A DNA stretch of 64,000 nt from Providencia rettgeri (GTDB lineage Bacteria > Pseudomonadota > Gammaproteobacteria > Enterobacterales > Enterobacteriaceae): the NCBI RefSeq assembly GCF_013702265.1, contig NZ_CP059348.1:2852001-2916000 (forward strand), written 5' to 3'. The first letter of the stretch is position 1. Each line of letters starts with the position of its first letter. The translations under genes were made by a program, and so were the position numbers. The notes under the pieces are model-generated. The model had not been told where the DNA came from. It did no database searches and worked only from the letters and a program-made list of their open reading frames with translations. Shown here piece after piece: positions 29,098 through 39,398 of this stretch.

Positions 29098-29523
29098 ATG
29101 GATCAGAAGGGATTTTCTTTAATCGAAATCATGGTTGTTATTGCAATTATCTCAATACTCAGCGCTGTCGCCATACCGGGCTATCAAAGCTATATGCAAA
29201 GAGCCGCAATGACTGATGTACTACAAACGATCTTGCCTTATAAAAACAGTGTGGAACTGTGCAGCTTTAACCAAGGCCTTTTAGCCAAATGTAATTCAGG
29301 AAAAGAAGATATACCGAGCAATATAAAAGGAAAATATCTAAAACAGATTGATGCGAAAGCAGGCGTCATTACCTTTGTTGGTGACAAAACATTAACAGGT
29401 CTTACGGGTATTTTGACACCCACTAACTCAACAGCCACATCACCATTTTCATGGAGTATCAGTTGCCAAGCTGATACTAATGCAGATCTAAAAAAACTTT
29501 GTGAAAAAACACTGAACTTCTAA
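29098..29523 (+). CDS. ppdD: Type IV major prepilin PpdD
   Basis: Type IVa pilin subunit. The 141-aa product starts MDQKGFSLIEIMVVIAIISI: a short basic leader, cleavage between G5 and F6, the conserved Glu at mature position 5 and the hydrophobic helix of type IV pilins. C-terminal cysteines (SCQAD and KLCEKT) could form the D-region disulfide. ATG 29098 has an excellent AAGGAGGT ribosome site 7 bases upstream. It heads a compact ppdD-hofB-hofC run (13 and 4 bp gaps). The prepilin peptidase and pilMNOPQ genes are not in the window, so function depends on genes elsewhere. Confidence 0.93.
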   Translation: MDQKGFSLIEIMVVIAIISILSAVAIPGYQSYMQRAAMTDVLQTILPYKNSVELCSFNQGLLAKCNSGKEDIPSNIKGKYLKQIDAKAGVITFVGDKTLTGLTGILTPTNSTATSPFSWSISCQADTNADLKKLCEKTLNF

Positions 29524-29536
29524 TTAAGGGATTAAC

Positions 29537-30931
29537 ATGCGGACATCTAGGGAAAGCCATTATATTTTCAAAGAACTCAAAGTGCTTTGTGATAAAAACT
29601 ATATCGTGATTATCGATTACAACGAAAAAAGGTTATCCATCGCCACGATAGAAAAACCCAATGACAATTTATTATCCACATTACGTTTTATTGCCAGCGT
29701 TCCTGTTTGTTATGAAATATGGCCTAAAGAAAAAATTGATCATTATTTCAATCGCCATGTTTTAGAAATCAATGAAGATGAAAATAATTATCAGGCTAAC
29801 ACTATTGAACCTATCAACGTGGCATCGCCTGCCGTTGATTTTGTCGATGATTTATTAAAGATGGCAGTAAGAAAGCGTGCATCTGATATTCACCTTGAAC
29901 CAACCAAACATAACCTAAAAATTCGCCTTAGAGTGGATGGAAAACTCTACGTTATCCCTTCACCACCCCATGAAATAAACAGTGAGGTTATTGCCCGAAT
30001 AAAAATATTATCAAAAATGAATATTGCGGAAAAAAGAATACCACAGGATGGACAAATGAATTGGAGCTTTGAGCGAAAGAACTTTAGCATCCGTCTTTCC
30101 AGCATGCCCACACTTCATGGCGAGAAATTAGTTCTGAGATTATTAAATACTCAGCTAAAATACTCTCTTGAACAAATTGGGATGTGCCCGACTTTATTAC
30201 CCCTATTAAAAAACACATTACAAAAACCGCAAGGATTGATTCTCGTGACGGGCCCCACTGGTAGCGGGAAAACTGTCACACTATATAGTGCACTGGAATA
30301 CCTTAATCAAACATCAAGAAATATATCCACCATTGAAGACCCTATTGAGATCCCCCTTGGGGGGATCAACCAAACACAAGTACACGAAAAATATTCACTT
30401 ACTTTTGCGTTTATTCTTCGTGCACTACTTCGGCAAGATCCTGATGTTATTATGATTGGTGAAATTAGAGACGAAGAAACTGCTCAAATAGCAGCTCGAG
30501 CAGCACAAACAGGGCACCTTGTTCTATCAACACTTCATACTAATTGTACTGTCAGTGCTATTACACGCATGGAGCAACTAGGCGTTGACAGAAATCAACT
30601 TCAATCTTGTTTAAAAATGGTTATCGCTCAGCGCTTAGTGAGAAAACTTTGCACATACTGTAAACAAAAAACGGCACGCATTACTCCGATAAACCCAATG
30701 CTGAATATCAATGAATATCACTCTACAGGGTGCGAACACTGTTTTTCTGGATTTATGGGGCGCACTGCAATTTATGAATACCTAGACCAAGCACAGCTCG
30801 ATTTAATATTAAAAGACAATGGTAAATTAGCTGATAATTTCAAAAATCTATTTCAAGCAAGTCTTGAGCGAGTCGAAGCTGGAGAAACAACATTACAAGA
30901 AATTTATTCTGTCATCGGACAAGGAGAGTAA
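29537..30931 (+). CDS. hofB: Type IV pilus assembly ATPase (GspE/PilB family)
   Basis: Hexameric extension ATPase that powers pilin assembly. The 464-aa protein has Walker A GPTGSGKT (239-246), an Asp/Walker B region DPDVIMIGEIRDEETA (301-316), the His box TGHLVLSTLHTN (325-336) and the tetracysteine zinc site C372/C375/C399/C402. It is shorter at the N-terminus than PilB (about 560 aa) and lacks a full N1 domain, like E. coli HofB. All catalytic motifs look intact. ATG 29537 follows AAGGG. The codon use is AT-rich relative to the pdh genes. Confidence 0.94.
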   Translation: MRTSRESHYIFKELKVLCDKNYIVIIDYNEKRLSIATIEKPNDNLLSTLRFIASVPVCYEIWPKEKIDHYFNRHVLEINEDENNYQANTIEPINVASPAVDFVDDLLKMAVRKRASDIHLEPTKHNLKIRLRVDGKLYVIPSPPHEINSEVIARIKILSKMNIAEKRIPQDGQMNWSFERKNFSIRLSSMPTLHGEKLVLRLLNTQLKYSLEQIGMCPTLLPLLKNTLQKPQGLILVTGPTGSGKTVTLYSALEYLNQTSRNISTIEDPIEIPLGGINQTQVHEKYSLTFAFILRALLRQDPDVIMIGEIRDEETAQIAARAAQTGHLVLSTLHTNCTVSAITRMEQLGVDRNQLQSCLKMVIAQRLVRKLCTYCKQKTARITPINPMLNINEYHSTGCEHCFSGFMGRTAIYEYLDQAQLDLILKDNGKLADNFKNLFQASLERVEAGETTLQEIYSVIGQGE

Positions 30932-30935
30932 ATTA

Positions 30936-32120
30936 ATGTTTATCTATAATTACACCTCACTTGAAAATAATTCGTATATAACTGATAGCTTAGTATCAAA
31001 AAATAAACAACAAGCTTTTTTAGATATAATTAAACGAGGACAAACGCCAATATCCATAAAGTTTAAATCTATATTTATATTGGACAAGGAAAATTTAAAC
31101 TACAGAATTCATTTCTTCCATCAGCTAAATATACTATCTTCATCAGGAATCAGTTTATTAAAATGTTTTCAATTACTTCAACTTAATTGTCATTTACCCT
31201 TTTGGAAGAACCTCATTAATCAAGCAATCAATGATTTAGAAAAGGGTATTAGTTTTATTAAGAACTTAGAAAGTCACCCGCGTATTTTTAATAGTACAAT
31301 AATTAGCTTAATCGCAATCGCCGAAAAAACGGGAAAATATGATGAAAGCTTTTTGATCATCAAGAATATGCTTGAACATAATCAAAAAACATCAATCTTA
31401 ATAAAAAAAGCCTTGCGTTACCCAGTTACCCTCGTAGGGTTCTCTGGCCTATTACTTATCATTATGCTGGTTTTTGTCATTCCGCAGTTTATTGATATTT
31501 ACGAAAGTTTTCAACAGGAATTACCATCCATAACTAAGGTAGTTATTATCATATCGGATACTCTGATTGAGAATTTTCAATGGCTACTATTAACACTGTC
31601 CACCACTATATTCTTATTTATTAAATATAGGTCATATGTATCCAGAAAACTGAGCCATTTAATGCAGTATCTTCCTTATATCAATAACATCATCAGAGCC
31701 AAAAATTTGAACATCTACTTTTTAACATTATCTTCCACATTAAAATCAGGATTACCCCTCATGGAATGCCTTGATTGCTCAACTAAAACGATAGTGCATC
31801 ATAAATACAAGGAAGAATGTCATGAAATTTATCACTCCGTTCTTAGAGGAGCTTCATTATCCGATGCAATGAAAAATACTCAGCTCTTTCCAAAATTAGT
31901 AGTTCAGTTAATTTCCTTGGCGGAAGAATCTGGCAAGCTAGAATATTTTGCAGTATATTTATTTAAGTATTATTCAAGGCAATATAAGACTATTACGGAG
32001 CATCACCTTAAGAGCCTTGAACCTATATTACTCTTATTTATAGCTATCATTATCTGCCTAATAATGTTTGCTATGTATTTACCAATATTTAAATTAGGCT
32101 CAGTCATTTCTGGAATGTAG
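30936..32120 (+). CDS. hofC: Type IV pilus inner-membrane platform protein (GspF/PilC family)
   Basis: Polytopic platform protein on which the assembly ATPase acts. The 394-aa product has two GspF domains, each ending in hydrophobic segments (LVGFSGLLLIIMLVFVIPQF and LLLFIAIIICLIMFAMYLPI), with the GspF-typical ALRYPVTL and AEESGKLEYF motifs. ATG 30936 is 9 bases after AAGGAG and 4 bp after the hofB stop, so the pair is probably translationally coupled. No pilD/gspO peptidase gene follows, unlike pilABCD clusters of Pasteurellaceae; guaC, which lies next in E. coli, is also absent. The gene is notably AT-rich. Confidence 0.92.
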   Translation: MFIYNYTSLENNSYITDSLVSKNKQQAFLDIIKRGQTPISIKFKSIFILDKENLNYRIHFFHQLNILSSSGISLLKCFQLLQLNCHLPFWKNLINQAINDLEKGISFIKNLESHPRIFNSTIISLIAIAEKTGKYDESFLIIKNMLEHNQKTSILIKKALRYPVTLVGFSGLLLIIMLVFVIPQFIDIYESFQQELPSITKVVIIISDTLIENFQWLLLTLSTTIFLFIKYRSYVSRKLSHLMQYLPYINNIIRAKNLNIYFLTLSSTLKSGLPLMECLDCSTKTIVHHKYKEECHEIYHSVLRGASLSDAMKNTQLFPKLVVQLISLAEESGKLEYFAVYLFKYYSRQYKTITEHHLKSLEPILLLFIAIIICLIMFAMYLPIFKLGSVISGM

Positions 32121-32274
32121 CTTATTACATAAAGAAAACAGTTCAATTTAGAGAGTAAAAATAGATTGAAATCACACATATATCCATAACATGATAACTT
32201 GACTCAATTGTATACAGACAAATTAAAACTTTCAGTGTAACCTGACTTATTTCCCGTAAACTAATGAATCATTT

Positions 32275-32880
32275 ATGTCTTATATCGTTGCCCTCACTGG
32301 GGGGATAGGAAGTGGTAAAACAACCGTTGCCAACGAATTTGCTAAACTAGGGGTGCCACTTGTTGATGCTGATGTCATCGCCCGCCAAGTTGTTGAACCT
32401 AATACCCCTGCATTGATCAGCATTCAACAGCACTTTGGTCAAGATGTGTTAAACCATGATGGCACTTTAAATAGAGGTTTCTTACGGACAGTTGTTTTTT
32501 CCGAGCCTAAGGAAAAAGCGTGGCTAAATGCGCTGCTTCATCCTTTGATACAACAAGAAACGCAGACACAACTTCAGCAGGCTAACTATCCTTATGTTTT
32601 ATGGGTAATCCCCCTGCTTATTGAAAATAAAATTTCGCATTTAGCAGATCGTGTTCTTGTCGTTGATGTAACAAGAGAAGAACAAATAGAAAGAACGATT
32701 AGACGCGATGACACCAGCCTAGAGCATGTTATTAATATATTAAATGCTCAAGCATCTCGAGAAGAAAGGTTGTCATATGCTGACGATATCATCACTAATC
32801 ATACAGATGATACTGAGCTGCCAAATAGAGTTGCAGAACTACACAAGCAATACCTAGCACTTGCAGCACAAAAAGAATAG
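32275..32880 (+). CDS. coaE: Dephospho-CoA kinase
   Basis: Last step of CoA synthesis: phosphorylates the 3'-OH of dephospho-CoA. The 201-aa product starts [20 protein letters not shown] with the P-loop GGIGSGKT at residues 9-16, followed by [16 protein letters not shown] and the lid region [14 protein letters not shown]. Normal length. The Shine-Dalgarno is weak. It begins the coaE-zapD-yacG run, reading in the same direction as hofC but 154 bp away. Confidence 0.97.
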   Translation: MSYIVALTGGIGSGKTTVANEFAKLGVPLVDADVIARQVVEPNTPALISIQQHFGQDVLNHDGTLNRGFLRTVVFSEPKEKAWLNALLHPLIQQETQTQLQQANYPYVLWVIPLLIENKISHLADRVLVVDVTREEQIERTIRRDDTSLEHVINILNAQASREERLSYADDIITNHTDDTELPNRVAELHKQYLALAAQKE

Positions 32881-32888
32881 GAATGAGC

Positions 32889-33647
32889 ATGAGCGAAAAA
32901 ATCGAAACAACTTTGGTTACTTATGAATATCCAATGAATGAAAAAATTCGTTCTTGGCTGCGGCTTGAAACATTATTAATGCAAATCTATGAACAGAGCC
33001 ATATAACATCCTACTCCTCTGGAATCGCCTTTTTCCGCTCTGTTTCTGAACTGATTGAAATATTGGATAGAGGTGAGGTTCGCTCAGACCTTATCAAAGA
33101 ACTCGAAAGACAAAAAAGTAGGCTACTCAGTTGGGCTGATGCTCCAAATGTTGATAAAACATTAATCACCTCTCTTTTAAATGACCTAACACCGAAAATA
33201 AGCAGTTTAATGTCTGCGCCTCGATTTGGCCATCAACTACGCAATGATAAAATTATTAGCATGGTTCGCCAACGTCTCAGCATTCCCGGTGGATGCTGTA
33301 ACTTTGATTTACCCACCCTTCAACTGTGGTTAAACATCCCTCAATCAGATAGGGATAATGAAATAAAAAGCTGGCTAAATAGTTTAGACCCTCTGCAAGA
33401 TGCTTTAAAAACCGCGTTATTACTAATCCGCCAGAATGGCAGTTTTGAACCTGCCGAATCTCACAATGGTTTTTTCCAAGGTAATGTCGAAGGAAAAGAG
33501 CTTTTACGTATTAAATTATCACCAGAGCATTTGATATACCCTCAAATTTCAGGGCATAAAACGCGTTTTGCCTTACGTTTTCTTCATATCGATAGTGAGA
33601 ATGGTATACTCCCAGACGTAATTCATTTTCAGTTAGCCTGTTGTTAG
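32889..33647 (+). CDS. zapD: Cell division protein ZapD
   Basis: FtsZ-binding protein that bundles protofilaments through the FtsZ C-terminal tail. The 252-aa product has YEYPMNEKIRSWLRLETLL near its N-terminus, RQRLSIPGGCCNFDLPTLQLWL in the middle and QISGHKTRFALRFL toward the C-terminus, all family hallmarks. Two ATGs are in frame: 32883 directly abuts AGGA, whereas 32889 has it at 6-base spacing, so the second is preferred. It lies 8 bp after coaE. Confidence 0.95.
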   Translation: MSEKIETTLVTYEYPMNEKIRSWLRLETLLMQIYEQSHITSYSSGIAFFRSVSELIEILDRGEVRSDLIKELERQKSRLLSWADAPNVDKTLITSLLNDLTPKISSLMSAPRFGHQLRNDKIISMVRQRLSIPGGCCNFDLPTLQLWLNIPQSDRDNEIKSWLNSLDPLQDALKTALLLIRQNGSFEPAESHNGFFQGNVEGKELLRIKLSPEHLIYPQISGHKTRFALRFLHIDSENGILPDVIHFQLACC

Positions 33648-33662
33648 TTTGAGAGTCGATGT

Positions 33663-33860
33663 ATGAATGAAATTATTGAAGTCAATTGTCCGACTTGCCA
33701 AAAAGTCGTGACTTGGAATGAATCCAGTCCTTTTCGTCCATTTTGCAGTAAGAGATGTCAATTGATTGATCTAGGCGAGTGGGCCGCCGAAGAAAAACGC
33801 ATAGAAAGCCAAGGTGATATTTCCGATAGCGATAATTGGAGTGAAGCACCCGAGCATTAA
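33663..33860 (+). CDS. yacG: DNA gyrase inhibitor YacG
   Basis: Small zinc protein that binds GyrB and blocks DNA binding by gyrase in E. coli. The 65-aa product has the zinc site CPTC (residues 9-12) and CSKRC (28-32), then [10 protein letters not shown] and an acidic tail. It follows zapD by 15 bp. Convergent with mutT. Length and motif match the family. Confidence 0.96.
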   Translation: MNEIIEVNCPTCQKVVTWNESSPFRPFCSKRCQLIDLGEWAAEEKRIESQGDISDSDNWSEAPEH

Positions 33861-33943
33861 TTTCACTTTATCTGTGTTGATAATGAAAATAGCCAAATCT
33901 CTACATTAGGCTATTTTCATTCTTCATTACTGACGACTGGTTG

Positions 33944-34342
33944 TTACGCGTCCTTAATCAGCATATCAACAATCACGCGATTAGCAGGTGGAAACTCTTC
34001 AGCAATTAAGCTTTGCTGCTCAATCCAACGTGATTTTTGCCCTTCTTTTCCATAAGGGTCATTTTTCCAGCCTGAAACCATAAAGAAATAGAGCGTAATA
34101 AATCTATCGTCAAATTCATGATCAACTTGATGGAATAGATCACAGTCAGTCACCGCAATACCCACTTCTTCTTCCAATTCACGGATCAGTGCGTCCTTCG
34201 GGTCTTCCCCCTTTTCTAGCTTCCCACCAGGAAATTCCCAAAACCCAGCCATGTGAGTACCTTCTGGTCGCTGAGTAATAAAAATATGTTGCTGAGCATT
34301 ACGAATGATCCCAGCGGCAATATGCAGATGTTTTTTTTCCAT
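33944..34342 (-). CDS. mutT: 8-oxo-dGTP diphosphatase MutT
   Basis: Nudix hydrolase that clears 8-oxo-dGTP to prevent A:T to C:G changes. The 132-aa protein carries a full Nudix box at residues 40-62, GKLEKGEDPKDALIRELEEE followed by VGI, with the REXXEE core. The ITQRPEGTHMAGFWEFPGGK segment is typical of MutT. It lies downstream of secA on the same strand; the secA terminator hairpin falls just upstream of its start, so its expression depends on readthrough or its own promoter. Confidence 0.96.
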   Translation of the reverse strand: MEKKHLHIAAGIIRNAQQHIFITQRPEGTHMAGFWEFPGGKLEKGEDPKDALIRELEEEVGIAVTDCDLFHQVDHEFDDRFITLYFFMVSGWKNDPYGKEGQKSRWIEQQSLIAEEFPPANRVIVDMLIKDA

Positions 34343-34353
34343 AATTTCTTCAT

Positions 34354-34379
34354 TAAAAAGGCGGGTTTCCCCGCCTTTA
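34354..34379 (-). terminator. Intrinsic terminator between secA and mutT
   Basis: AAAGGCGGG (34357-34365) pairs perfectly with CCCGCCTTT (34370-34378) across a four-base loop; the minus strand continues TTTTTAATG. Confidence 0.9.
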
Positions 34380-34402
34380 TTGATTATTTACTGAATTCTA
34401 AA

Positions 34403-37114
34403 TTAATTTAAGCGGCCATGGCACTGCTTGTATTTTTTACCAGAACCGCAAGGGCATGGATCATTACGACCAATTTTATTACCTTGGGTTGCAATCTTCG
34501 CTTCTGCTTCTGTCATTAGCGATTCAGCTTCAGCCTCATGGCTTAAATGCTGTTTCTTCGCCAAACGTTCAGCTTCTTCACGACGTTGCTGCTCTAATGC
34601 TTCAACTTCTTCCGGTAAACGTACTTGTACTTTTGACAAGGTACTGATCACTTCATATTTCAATGCTTCCAACATATTGGCAAACATACTGAAGGACTCA
34701 CGTTTGTATTCTTGTTTTGGATCTTTTTGCGCATAGCCACGTAAATGGATACCTTGACGTAAATAGTCCATGGAAGCTAAATGCTCTTTCCATAATGTAT
34801 CCAGCGTTTGCAACATAACGCCTTTTTCGAAATTACGCATTGCTTCAGAGCTAACGATCTCTTCTTTACGCTGGTAAATTTCAATCGCTTTTTCCATGAT
34901 ACGTTCGCGTAAAGTTTCTTCGTGAAGTTCAGGCTCTTTGTCTAACCACTCTTGAATTGGTAAATCGAGGTCAAAATCGTTCACTAAACGTTTTTGCAGA
35001 CCATCAATATCCCACATTTCTTCCAGTGATTGAGGCGGAATATATGCATCAATAATAGTGGTAAAGACATCTTCACGAATGCTGTCTACGGTTTCTTTAA
35101 TATCGCCGCCATCCAGCAGTTCATTACGCTGAGTATAGATAGCACGACGTTGGTCACTTGCCACATCATCATATTCAAGTAATTGTTTACGAATATCAAA
35201 GTTACGGCTTTCAACTTTACGCTGTGCGTTAGCAATTGCTTTTGTTACCCAAGGGTGTTCAATAGCTTCGCCCGGTTTCATACCCAGTTTTTTCATCATG
35301 CCCGTAACACGGTCTGATGCGAAGATACGCATTAAAGCATCTTCCATAGACAGATAGAAACGTGATGAACCAGCATCACCTTGACGTCCCGCACGACCAC
35401 GTAACTGGTTATCGATACGGCGAGATTCATGGCGCTCTGTACCAATGATATGTAAACCGCCAGCCGCTAACACTTCATCGTGACGAATTTTCCAGTTCGC
35501 TTTGATTTCATCAATTTGTTCTTGCGTTGGGTTCTCTAGCGCGGCCACTTCTGACTGCCAGCTTCCCCCTAACATGATATCGGTACCACGACCCGCCATG
35601 TTAGTTGCGATGGTTACGGCGCTTTTTTGCCCCGCATTAGCGATAATATCAGCTTCCATTGCGTGGAATTTCGCATTCAATACGTTATGAGCAATTTTTG
35701 CTTTAGTCAGCGCATGCGAAATTAATTCAGATTTTTCAATTGAAATGGTACCGACCAGAACTGGCTGACCTTTGGCGGTTTTATCACGGATATCTTCAAT
35801 AATTGCTTCAAATTTGTCTGCTTCAGTCATATAGACTAAATCAGGCATATCCTTACGAACCATTGGACGGTTAGTTGGGATAACAATCGTATCCAGTTTA
35901 TAGATTGAGCTAAATTCGAATGCTTCGGTGTCCGCAGTACCGGTCATACCCGCTAATTTTTCGTATAAGCGGAAATAGTTCTGGAAAGTAATCGATGCCA
36001 ATGTTTGGTTTTCATTATGGATCTCAACACCTTCTTTTGCTTCAACAGCTTGGTGCAGACCATCAGACCAACGGCGCCCTTCCATTGTACGACCAGTATG
36101 TTCGTCGACAATAATAACTTGGTTATCTTTAACAATATAGTCAACATCACGAGTAAACAGTGCGTGTGCACGTAAACCTGCCATGACGTGGTGCATCAGC
36201 ATAATGTTTGATGGTGAATAAAGCGACTCGCCTTCATCCATTAAACCAGCTTTTGCCAGTAATTCTTCAACCAGAACCAGACCGCGCTCTGTGATTGTTA
36301 CCTGACGAGATTTTTCATCAACCGAGAAGTGACCTTCACCTTGGAAAGTGTCTGAGTCTTCTTTTTCTTGGCGAACGAGTTTCGGGATCAGTTTGTCCAC
36401 TTTGATGTACAGATCCGAGCTATCTTCCGCTGGGCCTGAAATGATCAGTGGCGTACGCGCTTCATCGATAAGGATAGAGTCCACCTCATCCACTAATGCG
36501 TAATGCAGTTTACGTTGAACGCGATCTTCTGGGCTAAATGCCATGTTGTCACGTAAATAGTCGAAACCAAATTCGTTGTTAGTACCGTAAGTAATGTCTT
36601 CCGCATAAGCTTGACGCTTTGCAGGTGGAGCCATACCCGATAAGTTAATACCCACGGTTAAGCCTAAAAACTCGAATAATGGGCGGTTATTTTCCGCATC
36701 TCGTTTTGCTAGGTAGTCGTTCACGGTAACAACGTGAACCCCTTTGCCTGATAATGCGTTAATGTATGCTGGCAGCGTTGCAGTCAGTGTTTTACCTTCA
36801 CCTGTACGCATTTCTGCGATGCAGCGCTCGTTCAGTACCATACCACCGATTAACTGAACGTCGAAGTGACGCATACCGAAGACACGTTTACTTGCTTCAC
36901 GCACTGTCGCAAACGCTTCAGGGATCATATTTTCAATGCTTTCGCCTTGTTTTAAACGCTCACGAAATTCTACGGTTTTGGCCTTCAGCTCGTCATCCGA
37001 TAATTTCTCAAACTCAGGCTCTAACTTGTTAATTTTTTCCACTTCTTTACGCAGACGGCGCAGAGTACGGTCATTACGGCTACCAAATACTTTGGTTAAT
37101 AGTTTAGTTAACAT
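34403..37114 (-). CDS. secA: Preprotein translocase ATPase SecA
   Basis: Motor of the Sec translocon. The 903-aa product has Walker A MRTGEGKT (102-109), DEVD Walker B, the preprotein cross-linking domain, helicase motif [11 protein letters not shown], and the C-terminal zinc and SecB-binding site [17 protein letters not shown] 37114 matches the E. coli start ([20 protein letters not shown]); the frame is open to 37135. It lies 95 bp after secM, the sensor that exposes the secA ribosome site on export stress. All motifs present. Confidence 0.98.
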   Translation of the reverse strand: MLTKLLTKVFGSRNDRTLRRLRKEVEKINKLEPEFEKLSDDELKAKTVEFRERLKQGESIENMIPEAFATVREASKRVFGMRHFDVQLIGGMVLNERCIAEMRTGEGKTLTATLPAYINALSGKGVHVVTVNDYLAKRDAENNRPLFEFLGLTVGINLSGMAPPAKRQAYAEDITYGTNNEFGFDYLRDNMAFSPEDRVQRKLHYALVDEVDSILIDEARTPLIISGPAEDSSDLYIKVDKLIPKLVRQEKEDSDTFQGEGHFSVDEKSRQVTITERGLVLVEELLAKAGLMDEGESLYSPSNIMLMHHVMAGLRAHALFTRDVDYIVKDNQVIIVDEHTGRTMEGRRWSDGLHQAVEAKEGVEIHNENQTLASITFQNYFRLYEKLAGMTGTADTEAFEFSSIYKLDTIVIPTNRPMVRKDMPDLVYMTEADKFEAIIEDIRDKTAKGQPVLVGTISIEKSELISHALTKAKIAHNVLNAKFHAMEADIIANAGQKSAVTIATNMAGRGTDIMLGGSWQSEVAALENPTQEQIDEIKANWKIRHDEVLAAGGLHIIGTERHESRRIDNQLRGRAGRQGDAGSSRFYLSMEDALMRIFASDRVTGMMKKLGMKPGEAIEHPWVTKAIANAQRKVESRNFDIRKQLLEYDDVASDQRRAIYTQRNELLDGGDIKETVDSIREDVFTTIIDAYIPPQSLEEMWDIDGLQKRLVNDFDLDLPIQEWLDKEPELHEETLRERIMEKAIEIYQRKEEIVSSEAMRNFEKGVMLQTLDTLWKEHLASMDYLRQGIHLRGYAQKDPKQEYKRESFSMFANMLEALKYEVISTLSKVQVRLPEEVEALEQQRREEAERLAKKQHLSHEAEAESLMTEAEAKIATQGNKIGRNDPCPCGSGKKYKQCHGRLN

Positions 37115-37209
37115 ATTTTTTCTCAGGTAAATCAATTAATTATTTGAATTAGTGTTTTTTGACACGACGAGAAGCGACCTAATGGCAGGCTTTACATCGT
37201 TAAATGGAT

Positions 37210-37737
37210 TTAGGCGAAAAAGGGGCCAGCCCGAATGCCATGTACCTGAGCAACCCAAATCGCGGGCTGATAAACAGTAAAGAGAGGGTAGATATGTTCG
37301 CTAGCTTGAGTCGTTGCCACATCCCATTGTAAAGATCGCTGCGCCAACATCGCGTACAGCGTATCTAACATTAATTGAGGGGCAAATAGCGTCTCTTTTT
37401 GTAGCTTACTTTTGTCGGTATCTTCATCTTCAGTTGCTGAAAAGGCAAAAGTCAGTTGGCGGATAACATTACGTACCGCATGTTGCTGCCAGTAATTGAC
37501 CAAGTAAGAAGACGAGGATGAAGAGCGTTGGGAGTTCTGCTGTGCAAATAAGTTATCGAAAGCATTTACAGCTTGGCTTTGTCGATTCGCTGGCGCAGAA
37601 TTAACTTGAGTTTGCTGAGATTCTGATAAGGCATTTAAAATTGTAGGCAAGCCAACACCCGTAGCCACAACACCTAATAACAGGTGGGACCAAAAGTATC
37701 GTCTACCTAAATGTCGCCAAAAATTTAAAATGCCCAT
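37210..37737 (-). CDS. secM: Secretion monitor SecM
   Basis: Exported arrest peptide that stalls the ribosome when Sec export is slow and so exposes the secA start. The 175-aa product has a long N-terminal signal region (MGILNFWRHLGRRYFWSHLL then GVVATGVGLPTI) and ends YQPAIWVAQVHGIRAGPFFA. The arrest core W161 and GIRAGP (167-172) is intact, but the positions equal to E. coli F150 and I156 are Y156 and V162, and only three residues follow the arrest proline. ATG 37737 is used with AAGAG upstream; a TTG just before it is ignored. A Ser-rich stretch (about 73-78) precedes the middle domain. Located directly upstream of secA as usual. Confidence 0.93.
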   Translation of the reverse strand: MGILNFWRHLGRRYFWSHLLLGVVATGVGLPTILNALSESQQTQVNSAPANRQSQAVNAFDNLFAQQNSQRSSSSSSYLVNYWQQHAVRNVIRQLTFAFSATEDEDTDKSKLQKETLFAPQLMLDTLYAMLAQRSLQWDVATTQASEHIYPLFTVYQPAIWVAQVHGIRAGPFFA

Positions 37738-37823
37738 CAAACTCTTATATAATTTATAGATTAAAGTATGATTCCCAATTATGTTCTGACATCTTTAGCA
37801 ATCGCGTAAAATGAGAGTTCACA

Positions 37824-38345
37824 ATGAGAGATAGTCATCCACAAGCACTTTTCGATGTTCTCGAAGAGTCTCTGGCGAAAACATCAAACACTTTACAAAC
37901 TATTCAGCGAAATGCAAAAGCTATTCTAAAATTGAATCGTGTTGTAAAAAGTTTGCTGCCAGCAGAAATTAAACCCATGTGTAGAGTGGCAAACTACCGT
38001 AATAACATTATGGTTATCGAAGTGGCTAATGCCAGTTGGATGACCCGCCTTAATTACGAGAAAATGAATCTTACTTCTGCATTAAGGTCATCTATTCTAC
38101 CATCTTTATCTTCCATCGACATCAGAATCAACCCCGATCTTATACGAAAATCTAAGCAAAATAGCTCATTGAATAAGCAATCAGTGAATCAAAAAGAAAA
38201 TCGTAATCAAAGACAGATTAGTACGCAGACCGCAGAGCAGTTATTAAGATTAGCGAAAAAGAGCCCGAAGGGATTAAAAGAGAAATTTGAGCGGCTGGCT
38301 GCATTAGCCGGAGAGAGTACTAATGCAACCAACAGAAAAGGCTAA
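37824..38345 (+). CDS. DciA family (DUF721) protein, putative replicative helicase loader
   Basis: DciA proteins load the DnaB helicase in most bacteria; they are thought to have been displaced by phage-derived DnaC in E. coli. The 173-aa product has the DUF721 core at about residues 10-112: ILKLNRVVKSLLPAEIKPMC, NIMVIEVANASWMTRLNYEK and IDIRINPDL. This is followed by a basic, Gln/Asn-rich linker and a Lys-rich C-terminal helix (KSPKGLKEKFERLAALAGE). The gene faces right, between leftward lpxC and secM, a place where Vibrio-type genomes also carry it (recalled, not checked). Start ATG 37824. Function in a dnaC-bearing genome is uncertain. Confidence 0.82.
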   Translation: MRDSHPQALFDVLEESLAKTSNTLQTIQRNAKAILKLNRVVKSLLPAEIKPMCRVANYRNNIMVIEVANASWMTRLNYEKMNLTSALRSSILPSLSSIDIRINPDLIRKSKQNSSLNKQSVNQKENRNQRQISTQTAEQLLRLAKKSPKGLKEKFERLAALAGESTNATNRKG

Positions 38346-38365
38346 CCCTGGCTGGCAGAGATAGC

Positions 38366-39355
<990 letters not shown>

Positions 39356-39398
39356 AAAATTTTAGCACAAAAAGCGGAAAAACCAATCTAATTAAAAA

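Noticed and set aside
34428-37130. Several short plus-strand open frames opposite secA
   Set aside because: Antisense shadows of secA with no recognisable domains or ribosome sites.
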